Of a DNA stretch of 64,000 nucleotides, positions 55,279 to 64,000 are shown piece after piece (within the stretch, counting starts at the first letter, position 1; each line of letters begins with the position of its first letter). The notes below the pieces were generated by a model. The model was not told the DNA's origin, made no database searches, and worked only from the letters and a program-made list of their open reading frames with translations. Origin of the DNA: Halichoerus grypus (Eukaryota; Chordata; Mammalia; Carnivora; Phocidae); assembly GCF_964656455.1 (NCBI RefSeq), contig NC_135725.1:46879688-46943687 (forward strand). Reading direction: 5' to 3'. A program made the position numbers and the translations under genes.

Positions 55279-55631
55279 GAAAGGTGGAATGTAGCTATTT
55301 GTACCCAAGTTTCAAACTGTATTATTTGTTATTAGGGCAAACAGTTAAATTGCATCACACTTCATTAACTCCTTGGTAGCGTTTCTTGTTACCATCATTG
55401 TGCTTGCTACCAGGAGCCCATAATCCCTTATGTCCCCAAATTACAAGCTGTCATTAATGAAAGGAAAGATCTAAATTGTTTCCTCATAGTGAATTTGCCC
55501 AATGTAGTTTTAGCTTTAGGGCTTTGGAGAATTATTAATAAAGGAGGCAGGGGGTGATTTAATTCAGTATGGGTTTTTAAGTAGAAGTTGTAAAAAGTTA
55601 GCTGTATTTTTAATTTATTTTTTTAATTTTT

Positions 55632-55833
55632 ATTTTTTAAACATTTTATTTATTTGAGAAAGAGAGAGAGTGTGTGCGCACACACAAGAGAGGGGAGGGG
55701 CAGAGGGAAAGAGACAGGGACAAGCAGGGTCCCCTCTGAGCTCGGAGCCCAACACAGGGCTCCATCCCCGGACCCCAAGATCATGACCTGAGCCGAAGTC
55801 AGACGCTTAACCGACTGAGCCACCCAGGTGCAC
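55632..55833 (-). mobile_element. Can-SINE, antisense
   Basis: TTTAAACATTTTATTTATTT, a GA-rich body with GTGTGTGCGCACACAC, and an ending of CTGAGCCACCCAGGTGCACC are present. The AT-rich flanks (TTTTTAATTT, TTAATTAGTTTT) are compatible with a decayed duplication. The GTGTGCGCACAC palindrome is a local expansion. Confidence 0.93.
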
Positions 55834-56289
55834 CTTAATTAGTTTTATTTTTTAATCATTTGTGTATTGTTATTATAAGTGCTTTTAAAGTTCATCTTGT
55901 TTGCTTGCGATATTAAATCCAAACTTAAGCTTTTTTTGGTTTGCTTTTATTTTATATTTAAGAAATGTCATTGTTTTACTTTAGAGATTTATGGGTTTAA
56001 ATGTACAAGAGATCCTATTTATCTCATAATTTCATGCAGTCTGTTGCCTGTTCCAGAAGATGTGCAAATAGAAAAGGTTGGTAGCCTTTCAGAAGGATTC
56101 TGCCAAGTTGTCATCTATTCATTTTCTGATGAGTAGAGGTGGGGAGGAGAGCAGGGGAGGAGGAAATGGTGTGGCTTACCCCCTAAACCCTGTGGCCACT
56201 ACCACAGCGAATGGTAGGCAAGGATTCCTTGGGCAGGAAACAAAAAAGTATTCACCTTAAAATAAAAGTATTAACGATTTAAGCCAGGA

Positions 56290-56400
56290 TGTGCAAGGCT
56301 CTCTGGATATGAAGATTTATGAGACACTTTTGGCCTAGGAATTCACAGTCTAGTAGGGGAGAACACTGCGTTAAGTACACTAAATGTATTTGAAATTCAG
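56290..56400 (-). repeat. L2-like fragment, antisense
   Basis: GTGCAAGGCTCTCTGGATAT, followed by GGCCTAGGAATTCACAGTCT and AGTAGGGGAGA, parallels the 'ggcactgttctaggcactggg...gagcttacattctagtgggg' order of an old repeat. Confidence 0.4.
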
Positions 56401-56569
56401 AAATAAGGGAGAGAAGAGATTGATGACAGCAAAGGACTCCTTCCCTAAACCTCACCCAGCAAGTTCCCGTGGCAGAGGGAAAGAACATCTGGGTCTAGAA
56501 GAGAGAGGCTCTGTGGCTCACCTCTAGCTCTCAGTTTTTTTCTTGTTTACAAAGAAAGCTATCTTGTTA

Positions 56570-57390
56570 AACAGCCCTGTTGAGATACAATTCACATAGT
56601 CTACATTTCACTCATTTGCAGTGTACAATTCAGTGACTTTTTGAATATTCACAAAGTTGTACGTCCATCTCCACAATCAATTTTAGAACATTTTCATGAC
56701 CCCACACCTTCCAGGTGCCCTCCCCCCAGCCTTAGGAAACCACTAATCTATTTTCTGTCTCTATAGATTTGCCTATTGTGGACATTTCATGTAAAAGGAG
56801 CCATATAATATGTGGCCTTTTGTGACTGGCTTTTCATTAGCATAGTGTTTTCCAGGTTCATCTGTGCTGTAGCATGTATCCATACATTATTTTTTATAGC
56901 TGGGTAATGCTGCTTTGTGTGGCTATACCACATTTTATTTATCCATTCATTAGGTAATGGACATTTTTTTTTCCCCCACTTTTTGGCTATTATGAATAAT
57001 TCTGCTATGAACATTCATGTACAAGGTCTTTTTTTTTTTTTAGAATTTATTTATTTACGAGAGAGAGTGAGTGAGAGTGAGTGCACGAAAAGGAGGGGAG
57101 GGTCAAAGGGAGAGGGAGAAGCAGACTCCCTTTTGAGCAGGGACCCCCCTCACCCCCCCCCCCCACGGCACTCGATCTCGGGACCCCAGGATCCTGACCT
57201 GAGCCCAAGGCAGACGCTTAACCGACTGAGGCACCCAGGTGCGCCTCATGTACAAGGTCTTGTATGGACATAGATTTCATTTTTCTGGGTTGTATATCTA
57301 AGAGTAGGATTGCTAAATCATGTTTAGCTGTTTGAGTAATGGCCAGACTATTGTCCAAATGAGCTGTATTGGTTTACCAACAACATCTTT
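56570..57390 (-). mobile_element. LINE-1 3' region, antisense, split by a SINE
   Basis: CCCTGTTGAGATACAATTCA, GTGTACAATTCAGTGACTTT, GATTTGCCTATTGTGGACAT, GCTATTATGAATAATTCTGC and, after the SINE, GTAATGGCCAGACTATTGTC follow L1 order. Confidence 0.87.
57031..57245 (-). mobile_element. Can-SINE, antisense, inside L1, with poly-C run
   Basis: A poly-T, TAGAATTTATTTATTTACGA and an ending of CTGAGGCACCCAGGTGCGCC are present. An unusual C-rich stretch at 57146-57165 replaces the normal GAGCCCGATG segment. The target-site duplication TCATGTACAAGGTCTT is perfect at 57015-57030 and 57246-57261. Confidence 0.95.
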
Positions 57391-58294
57391 CTTTTCTTCT
57401 CTCCAAATAATGCAGATACTCCTGGGTAGGCATAGCCACTGAAGCATTATTAGCTGTTACCTACATTCTTACCAAATGTATATGATATGGATAGCCATTT
57501 AAGAATAAGAATTTAGTAGCATATCTTTGGTCATATAGGAGGGTTGCTAGGAAAGAGGGAGCTGCCCTGGCCAGTTATTTCTTTCTAACATTCTTTGGGG
57601 CATTGTTGCCTTGCTACTCAAAATGATTTCATCTGCCTTTGGGAAGTTGCCAACCCTTGCCTTAACAGGTGTCATTTTGACCAGTAATTAATAACAATCC
57701 TGAATGGTGTATCGTTTACCATACTAAGGATGTCTGTCTTCATAAAAACCGACATTTCTATAAATCAGAGTTTGAAAACGTATGGCCTATTTTGTTTGAT
57801 TATCATAGGATTAATATTTTAAATTCTAATATTAATGAAAAATGAAAATATAGGTATCTACTGTCTCTTGGTGAGGCAGGAATATCTTGCAGTACCTGGC
57901 TTGCTTGTCCACATGGCAGTGACCCCTTGCTGTTAAGTAGCATTTAGCAGCTTCCTTTAGACGAGTGTGTGCTTTAATTTGCTGTGGTTCCTCTGGCTTC
58001 TAGATTTACGTTACCTGCCTGACCCAGGTAGTCCTTGCAAGTGTGTCCCTTATTTTAATATTACAAGTAATTTCATATAAGTTTGTCTTTGCTTCAAAAA
58101 GGAAGCTGTTCTATGATTGGCTAGTAAACGTGAAAAAAGGTCCACATTGTTGGTCATAGGGGAACACTGCAGTCACTAAAATTAAAAAGACTGTCAATAC
58201 CAAATATTAGAGAAGGTATGAATGTCTCCTATGTTATTGTCAGGAATATAAAGTGATAAAACCACAGTGGGAAAGTATTTGGCAGTTGTTTTTT

Positions 58295-58488
58295 TTTAAG
58301 ATTTTATTTATTTATCAGAGAGAGAAAGAGAGAGAATACGAGCAGGGGGAGGGGCAGAGGGACAAGCAGACTCCCTGCTGACCATGGAGTCCAACATGGG
58401 GCTCTATGCGGGGCTCCATGCCAGGACCCCGAGATCATGACCTGAGCGGATGTCAGATACTTAACTGACTGAGTCGCCTAGTCGCCCC
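58295..58488 (-). mobile_element. Older Can-SINE, antisense, inside L1
   Basis: TTTTAAGATTTTATTTATTT, GAGAATACGAGCAGGGGGAG, a short internal duplication (TGGGGCTC and GCGGGGCTCC) and the ending CTGAGTCGCCTAGTCGCCCC are present. The flanks GCAGTTGTTTT and GCAGGTTGTTTT are the duplicated target. Confidence 0.93.
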
Positions 58489-58944
58489 AGCAGGTTGTTT
58501 TGTAAAGGTGAACATAAACCTACTTTATGATCCAGCATTTTCACTTCTAGGTATTTATCTGAGTAAATGAAAACATGTCCACAAAAAAACTCCTGTAAGA
58601 ATGTTCAGTTCAGCTTTACTAATGGTAACATATTTGCAAACAACCCATGCTCATCAGCTGGTCAGTGGGTGAGCAGATAGTGGTGTATTTGTGCAGTGCA
58701 ATGCTATTCAGCAAGAAAAAGGAATGTACCACTGCTACTCGGGACAGCATGGATGAATCTGAAGAACATGCTCATTGAAAGAAGCCTGTCACAAAAAGTC
58801 CATACATATCATTCTTATGAAATTCAAAATTAGGCAAAATTAATCTATGGGGACAAATCAGCGTAGTGGTTGACTTGGCATGGGGAGGAGGAGGATAGAG
58901 TAGAAAGGGACCTTAGGAAATTCCAGAGTGTGGTCTATACCTGC

Positions 58945-59240
58945 ACTGGTAATACCGTAGCTATTAGCTCCATGTGACTGGTAAGCACTAGAACTATGGC
59001 TAATTCAAAGTATGATATGCTACAAACATAAAATATACAGCAGATCAAAGCCTTATGAAAAACATGTAAAATACCACATTGATAATATTTTTAAAATCAA
59101 CTCCAGATTGAAATGGTAGTGTTTTGGGTATATTGGGTTAAACAAAATATATTTAAGTTAATTTCATCTGTCTCCTTTAACTTTTTAAAATGTGGTTACT
59201 GGAAAATTTTAAATTGAATATGTGGGTCACATTCTATTTC
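58945..59240 (-). mobile_element. MER1-type transposon, opposite orientation, inside L1
   Basis: The reverse complement gives AAATAGAATGTGACCCACAT, CCAGTAACCACATTTTAAAA, AGACAGATGAAATTAACTTA and CATGGAGCTAATAGCTACGG, in the same order as the copy at 26004-26545. About 300 bp. The flanking L1 resumes on both sides, so the transposon inserted into the L1. Confidence 0.62.
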
Positions 59241-59845
59241 CATGGTGTGTCCATCTTGATCGGGGTGGTGGTTACAACAGTGTGTACATCTGTCAGAATT
59301 CATTGAACTATCAGATTAAGATCTGTACTTTTAGGATTATGTTGTACTTTATAAAACAAAACTGTACAAGCTACATTTTTCATGCTAGTTACCATATTTG
59401 GCATTCGGCATCCATTATATTCTATGTGAAACTTCACGATCACCTTATAATGTAGGTGATATTTGCTGATGAGTTTAGGGAGTCTAAGTAATATCCAAAT
59501 TGACGTAGAAATATGTGGTAATGTGGAGATTTGAACACCTTGTGGTTTGACTATAATTCTTGTGCTTTTCCCATTCGATCATGTTGCTTTGCCAATGGTG
59601 ATGAGAATGTGAGTCTACTTTGGGACAGTTTGTTTTGTGACTAAAACCATTGATTTCTAAACCTGTGCTCTCGGAGGTGGTGAATGAGCCATAACATTTT
59701 GGAAAGATAATTCTGCAAGTGCATAGGAATCTAGTAGCATTGCTCCTGAGGTCACAAGGAGGAAAACAACTCGCAGTGTAAAAACATTGCCTGCCATTGG
59801 AGGGGCAACAGCTCTGGGGTGTGTAGAAATGAAAATCAATACACT

Positions 59846-60042
59846 GGGGCGCCTGGGTGGCTCAGTCGTTAAGCGTCTGCCTTGGGCTCAGGTCATGATC
59901 CCAGGGTCCTGGGATCGAGTCCCACATCGGGCTTCCTGCTCAGCAGGAGGCCTGCTTCTCCCTCTCCCACTCCCCCTGCTTGTGTTCCCTCTCTTGCTGT
60001 GTCTCTCTCTGTCAAATAAATAAATAAGATCTTAAAAAAAAA
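59846..60042 (+). mobile_element. Can-SINE, sense, young-looking
   Basis: The head GGGGCGCCTGGGTGGCTCAG, GTCGTTAAGCGTCTGCC, CACTCCCCCTGCTTGTG and AAATAAATAAATAAGATCTT are near consensus. The target-site duplication AAATGAAAATCAATACACT is a perfect 19 bp at 59827-59845 and 60043-60061, the longest clean one in the window. Confidence 0.98.
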
Positions 60043-60061
60043 AAATGAAAATCAATACACT

Positions 60062-61416
60062 GTCCTGAAAAGCAGGGCTCATTCACTTTTAACATTTTCT
60101 CTCTCAAGTCTTGAGATGGGACTGTGAGGCCGGGCTGGCCCTCTGTTTTCTTAATCAGCTGTGAGTCTGTTGTAGCAAAAATTAATAGGCGTTGCAGGAT
60201 CATGAAGAAAAGCTCTTTCATCTTTCCCAGCTCCAAGAGGGTGTTGTATTTTCAAAGCGAGTCTTGTACAATTGAGCAATAGATAAGGAGGGGAGGGGCC
60301 TTTCCTGGGGATTCTTGACCCCTAGAAGAGTTCACTTCAGGCCATTTGTCACAGCAATGATTTTCCCGGAAATACCCTATGCCAAGGTTATGTTTTGGCT
60401 ATTCTATCCTCTTTTATTGATTTATTTTCTGAAATCACGGGGGAAGGTAGTTGTCCTGCCCTCTCTTCATCATCCCAGCTCTTTGTCTAGCGGCTCCTTC
60501 GGAGCACCATGGGGTGGGAACCATTTTCAATGGGACGCAGCAGGTTTGAAAGGTTTTAGGGAGTGAGTGTGGTACAGAAATGGCCAATAGAAATCCTGGA
60601 TTTTGTTTAAGCATTTTTCAGCGTGATAAATATAATTTAATATGGAAATGTGATCCATTGTCCCACGGCAGGTTTTCTCAGCTGTGTACAGTAAGGATTC
60701 TGTCGCCTACTGTGGATTCGGTATTTATTACACTCTGGAACCTCTTTTGTTGTTCTGAGGTTTTGTTTGTGGGGACATTTAAAGGTGGATTGCCTGTTCA
60801 ACCTTGCAGAGGAGTTGATTAAGTTTAATTTGCTATGCATTAGGGAAGGAATTTGCTGGTCTTTTTGAACTGAGCTCTATGTTATTTGTAGTTGGGGCAT
60901 GTTTTTTGATGCCTTCAGTTCTTTCTGGGCATGAAAACGCTTTTTGTACATTTGTTGAATCTATTTCCATGCTGAGCTTTTTATATACAGCACAATGACC
61001 CTTTGCACTTGCAGTTGTAGTTTGGCCTTATTTTTAACTTTAAAAGGACAGCAGGAACTTGCCTTTTATTAAACATTTGCGGGATATTATAACATTTACT
61101 TTGTCACCCCATAAGTAGATGTTTCAATATGGTTTTTCATTTTCAAAATAAAATCTTAACTGTGTTATTTTTGTACGGTTCAGCACATGCACGCCATGTG
61201 AAATGTGTGGGAAAATAAAAATATTGGTGTTTTTTTTTTTCTTTAAATAGAAAAGACTTCAGCTTCCCACTATTTAATTGGTTGTTTTTATTTTTTTTTT
61301 TAAAGAAGTATTTGGAGATCATGTCAAATTGAGCACTGTATCATACTTATAATGGGAAATCTTGAATTTGAGGTGTTGAAATTTTGCCATTTCCTGTTTT
61401 TGCTTTTCGTTTTCTT
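60062..61416. other. Repeat-poor intronic block
   Basis: 1.35 kb without a recognised transposon. The sequence is varied in composition (for example CATTGTCCCACGGCAGG near 60657 and TTCTGTCGCCTACTGTGG near 60698) and looks unlike decayed repeat. Open frames of up to 83 codons have no domains. It is a candidate for conserved noncoding sequence by exclusion only. Confidence 0.45.
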
Positions 61417-61660
61417 TTTTATTAAGTTTTTAATTTTCCTTCCAGTATCGTGAAAATCCAGTGTTATTATTAGTTTCAGGTGTACGATATAGTGATTCAA
61501 CAATCCTCTGCATACTCAGTGCTCCTCATAAGTGTATTCTTTAGTCCCCATCACCTATTTCCGCCATCCCCCAGACCCCTCCCTTGTTGCTGCTTTTATA
61601 CTTCAGTCCTCTTTCCCCTGCCATCTGCCCTTGACCATACCCAGATTTGCTCTGATCTTT
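61417..61660 (-). mobile_element. LINE-1 3' end, antisense
   Basis: TTTTTTATTAAGTTTTTAAT, TTAGTTTCAGGTGTACGATA, TAGTGATTCAACAATCC, GTGCTCCTCATAAGTGTATT and CCCCATCACCTATTTCCGCC match the carnivore L1 3' untranslated end in reverse. Confidence 0.85.
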
Positions 61661-63429
61661 TTAAGATGCTTTGAAATATTTATAATCTCAACTTCTGAGG
61701 TGACAACATTTAGGAGCTCCTCCTGCCCCTTATATGTGATCTTAATCCCATTTTCTGTCGATGTTGTGCTTAAAGAATTTTGGTAGGAAAGGTTTTCTCT
61801 CTTGAATTGGCCTCATGGTCTCTGAGGATTATGAACTGATGTGAGTCGTCTGTGAGCGAACATGAACACTGTTCAGGGTATCCAGCCGTGAGTTTCCGGC
61901 TCTCAGTCACAAACCCAGGGCATTCTTTAAAAGATCAAACAAGTTGGACACTGGGAGGGTTTCAATGATGCCAGTTAACATCAGAAGAGCTGGGCTCGGT
62001 GGTTGCAAATTGTGCTTATCTGAATTAGTGCCACTGAGCTGGAAATAATAACATGACTAAAATGATGCTGATTGTGCGCCATTCTACCATTCCCGTGAAT
62101 AAAATATATTGGTTTGAGCTTATACAAGGGGTGGGTAAATGGGGGGTAAATGGGGACATGGGGTGTAGAGAGGGAATTACTGAATCAGGGTAGTAGACCA
62201 GATGGCATTAATGTTTGAAAGGCTTTCTGGATTTGCAGTCTTACTGAAAGCATTATTTGGGTACCTTCCAAGAATTTAAAATGTTTATTTCTAAAAAGAT
62301 TTTATTCATTATATATCCTTAAATGACCCAGAATTAAACTTTTATCAAAAATGACGTTGTCATCTGTGGTGCTTAAGCTCATCTCTGTGCCATATAAATG
62401 TACTGATGAAAAACAGAAGTATCTCACCCTCTTATTGCCTCAGATGAAACATCGCTAAGAGGCTCATTTTTGGAAACACTGTTTCCAGATTACACTTCAC
62501 CTGGACTAGATGATGAAACTCAAGTGTTAGTGAAAGGCAGTTAACTTGCTTCGGAAATATTTGGGATTGAGACCATAAGAATTTGGTAAGTCTCCACCTA
62601 GGTACACAATTACTCAGAATACCTCTGTAACATGCATGCAAATCCAGAAGTAATATTTCAAGGAGATAATATATGCACTCTAATTCTTCAGTTTTAAGTT
62701 TGGGAGACTTTTTATCATTTCTAGTTAAGGATTTTGTTAGTCAGTGGACTATACTATTAGTTGGACATCATTCTAATGCTTTTCTTCATGTTTTGAGTAT
62801 ACGTTACTTTTATGATTTACATGACTTCTTACTATCTATATATCCTGTGGTCTGGTTTTTGAGCTTTATGAAAAGCTGGGCCGACGTTTTCTCACAATAG
62901 CAAGGTGGGATGCATTGCCCTGGGTTCTAATTCAGCATTAATGGCTTAGATATTCTCAGGGGAACCATTCTTTTTTGCTTCAGAGCCCTGCCACACTGCC
63001 TCTACTTTTATAAGTGGTCATTTGAGCAATTAGCTTGCTGAAACAGACTGACATGGAATGACTTTGGTCTGAAATGGTCGAAACACAGGTCCAATAAAAG
63101 AATGTCACTGACTTTGTTTCATTATGTTATACTTAAAACTTCAGTTGGAGTATAGTTCCTTCTCTTTCAGTTTGTTGGCTTAGCTACTGTATCCAAGTTA
63201 TGGACTTCACAGAAAAATGAAGGGTGGTAGTTTTTAGTGTGTAGGGTAGGGTCTTCAAAAGTTGGTGGAAAGCTTGTGCTACTAAATCAGAATCTCTAGA
63301 GATGAAATCTACGCTATTTTTTTTTTTAATGAGTTCTCCAGTGACTTTGATGTGCAGTGAAGTTTGGGACCAATGTCAAGAGCAGTGGTCTCTAAAGTGG
63401 ATTGTGTGTAAGCCTACTCATGAGGTCGA
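61661..63429. other. Repeat-poor intronic block
   Basis: 1.8 kb with no recognised recent transposon. The part around 61960-62100 (CAGAAGAGCTGGGCTCGGTG, GTGCCACTGAGCTGGAAATA, AATGATGCTGATTGTGCGCC) is varied and non-repetitive. A small GGGGTAAATGGGG direct repeat lies near 62128-62158. Nothing exon-like was recognised. Confidence 0.45.
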
Positions 63430-64000
63430 GAAATGCGATCTCCAAAAGAAACTCTGTACCCGGGGCGCCTGGGTGGCTCAGTCATTAAGCGTCTGCCTTC
63501 GGCTCAGGTCATGATCCCAGAGTCCTGGGATCGAGCCCCTCATCGGGCTCCCTGCTCAGCCAAGAGCCTGCTTCTCCCTCTCCTTCTGCTGCTCCCCCTA
63601 CTTGCGCTCTCTCTGTCAAATAAATAAATAAAATCTTTAAAAAAAAAAAAAAGAAAGAAACTCTGTACCCATTAGCAGCCACTCTCAATTCCCTGTGAGA
63701 AAAGCACAGTCCTTGGCCACCACTTTCTGTCTTTATAGATTTGCCTCTTCTGGACTTTTCATGTCACTGGAATCATGCAGTGTGTAGCCTTTTGTGTCTG
63801 GCTTCTTTCACCTAGCGTAGTATTTTCAGGGTTCACAAAACTTCACTCCTTCTTATGGCTGAATAATATTCCATTGTAATGGCTATACCACATTTCATTA
63901 AATCCATTCATCAGATGATGGACATTTGGATGATTTCTACTTTGTGGCTATTATGGATACTGCTCTGAGCATTCGTACACAAGTTTCTGCATGGACTTAA
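63430..64000 (-). mobile_element. LINE-1 3' region, antisense, split by a SINE and running off the window
   Basis: After the SINE it continues CCATTAGCAGCCACTCTCAA, AGATTTGCCTCTTCTGGACT, GGCTGAATAATATTCCATTG, CATTCATCAGATGATGGACA and GTGGCTATTATGGATACTGC, the same L1 3' order as the other antisense copies. It is cut by the window edge. Confidence 0.88.
63462..63653 (+). mobile_element. Can-SINE, sense, young-looking, inside L1
   Basis: The head GGGGCGCCTGGGTGGCTCAG, GTCATTAAGCGTCTGCC and AAATAAATAAATAAAATC are near consensus. The target-site duplication AAAGAAACTCTGTACCC is a perfect 17 bp at 63445-63461 and 63654-63670. Confidence 0.98.

Larger units (their letters stand above)
58160..59355 (+). 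mobile_element. LINE-1 3' region, sense, split by a SINE and a MER1-type element
   Basis: In order: TTAGAGAAGGTATGAATGTC, SINE, ATGATCCAGCATTTTCACTT, GCAATGCTATTCAGCAAGAA, AGCATGGATGAATCTGAAG, then a MER1-type element, then CATCTTGATCGGGGTGGTGG and GTGTACATCTGTCAGAATTC. The order and orientation match the sense L1 3' end. It is one of the minority in sense orientation to FOCAD. Confidence 0.8.
48281..64000 (+). other. FOCAD: FOCAD intron, 5' part, more than 15.7 kb
   Basis: It opens with GTAGGC and continues past the window end. It contains SINEs, L1 3' ends in both orientations, MIRs, one MaLR LTR and one MER1-type element, all listed separately. Stretches 48281-48980, 50015-50245, 51100-52486, 54520-55049, 57390-58150, 60062-61416 and 61660-63430 show no recent repeat or exon that I recognise. 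Confidence 0.85.

Noticed and set aside
48281..64000. The next FOCAD exon (expected to begin VVCIRSTWN)
   Set aside because: No reading frame with this peptide was found in the remaining 15.7 kb, so it is placed outside the window.

Overview
This is mammalian nuclear DNA: about 64 kb from the middle of one large protein-coding gene, with five coding exons on the + strand and otherwise intron. The conceptual exon products match focadhesin (FOCAD, formerly KIAA1797; DUF3730 family), recognised from memory of the human protein. The exons lie at 6544-6801, 45015-45119, 45508-45609, 46136-46266 and 48154-48280. All splice sites are GT-AG, reading phase is preserved throughout, and together they encode 241 continuous residues, probably about residues 400-640 of a roughly 1,800-residue protein. 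The first and last exons of the gene, its promoter and its 3' end are outside the window.

The host is a carnivore. More than 40 tRNA-Lys-type Can-SINEs (head GGGGCGCCTGGGTGGCTCAG, tail AATAAATAAAATCTT) are scattered through the introns, many with clear 10-19 bp target-site duplications. The dog-specific SINEC_Cf form is absent. The commonest subtype (GTCGTTAAGCGTCTGCC with CACTCCCCCTGCTTGTG) suggests an arctoid caniform, most likely a pinniped or close relative; that last step is inference.

Layout. 1-6543: end of an upstream intron with a 63-bp tandem repeat, L1, MIR and SINE copies. 6544-6801: first exon. 6802-45014: a 38.2-kb intron crowded with SINEs, with two LTR-like elements, a SINE-split MER1-type DNA transposon and a long antisense L1 (about 34.9-41.3 kb) that is itself riddled with SINEs. 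45015-48280: a compact cluster of four exons. 48281-64000: start of a long downstream intron with a MaLR LTR, MIRs, several L1 3' ends, a second MER1-type copy and more SINEs. Most L1 copies are antisense to the gene.

No second gene, tRNA, rRNA, CRISPR array or known microRNA was found, and no new biological system is evident. The most interesting observations are structural: an inverted duplication that copies a SINE insertion junction, a tail-only retroinsertion, a SINE carrying an inverted copy of its own tail, an internally deleted SINE, a SINE lacking both tail and target-site duplication, a perfect RFX X-box in the large intron, and an inverted SINE pair bracketing three exons. Repeat family names were assigned from memory of consensus sequences and not by search.
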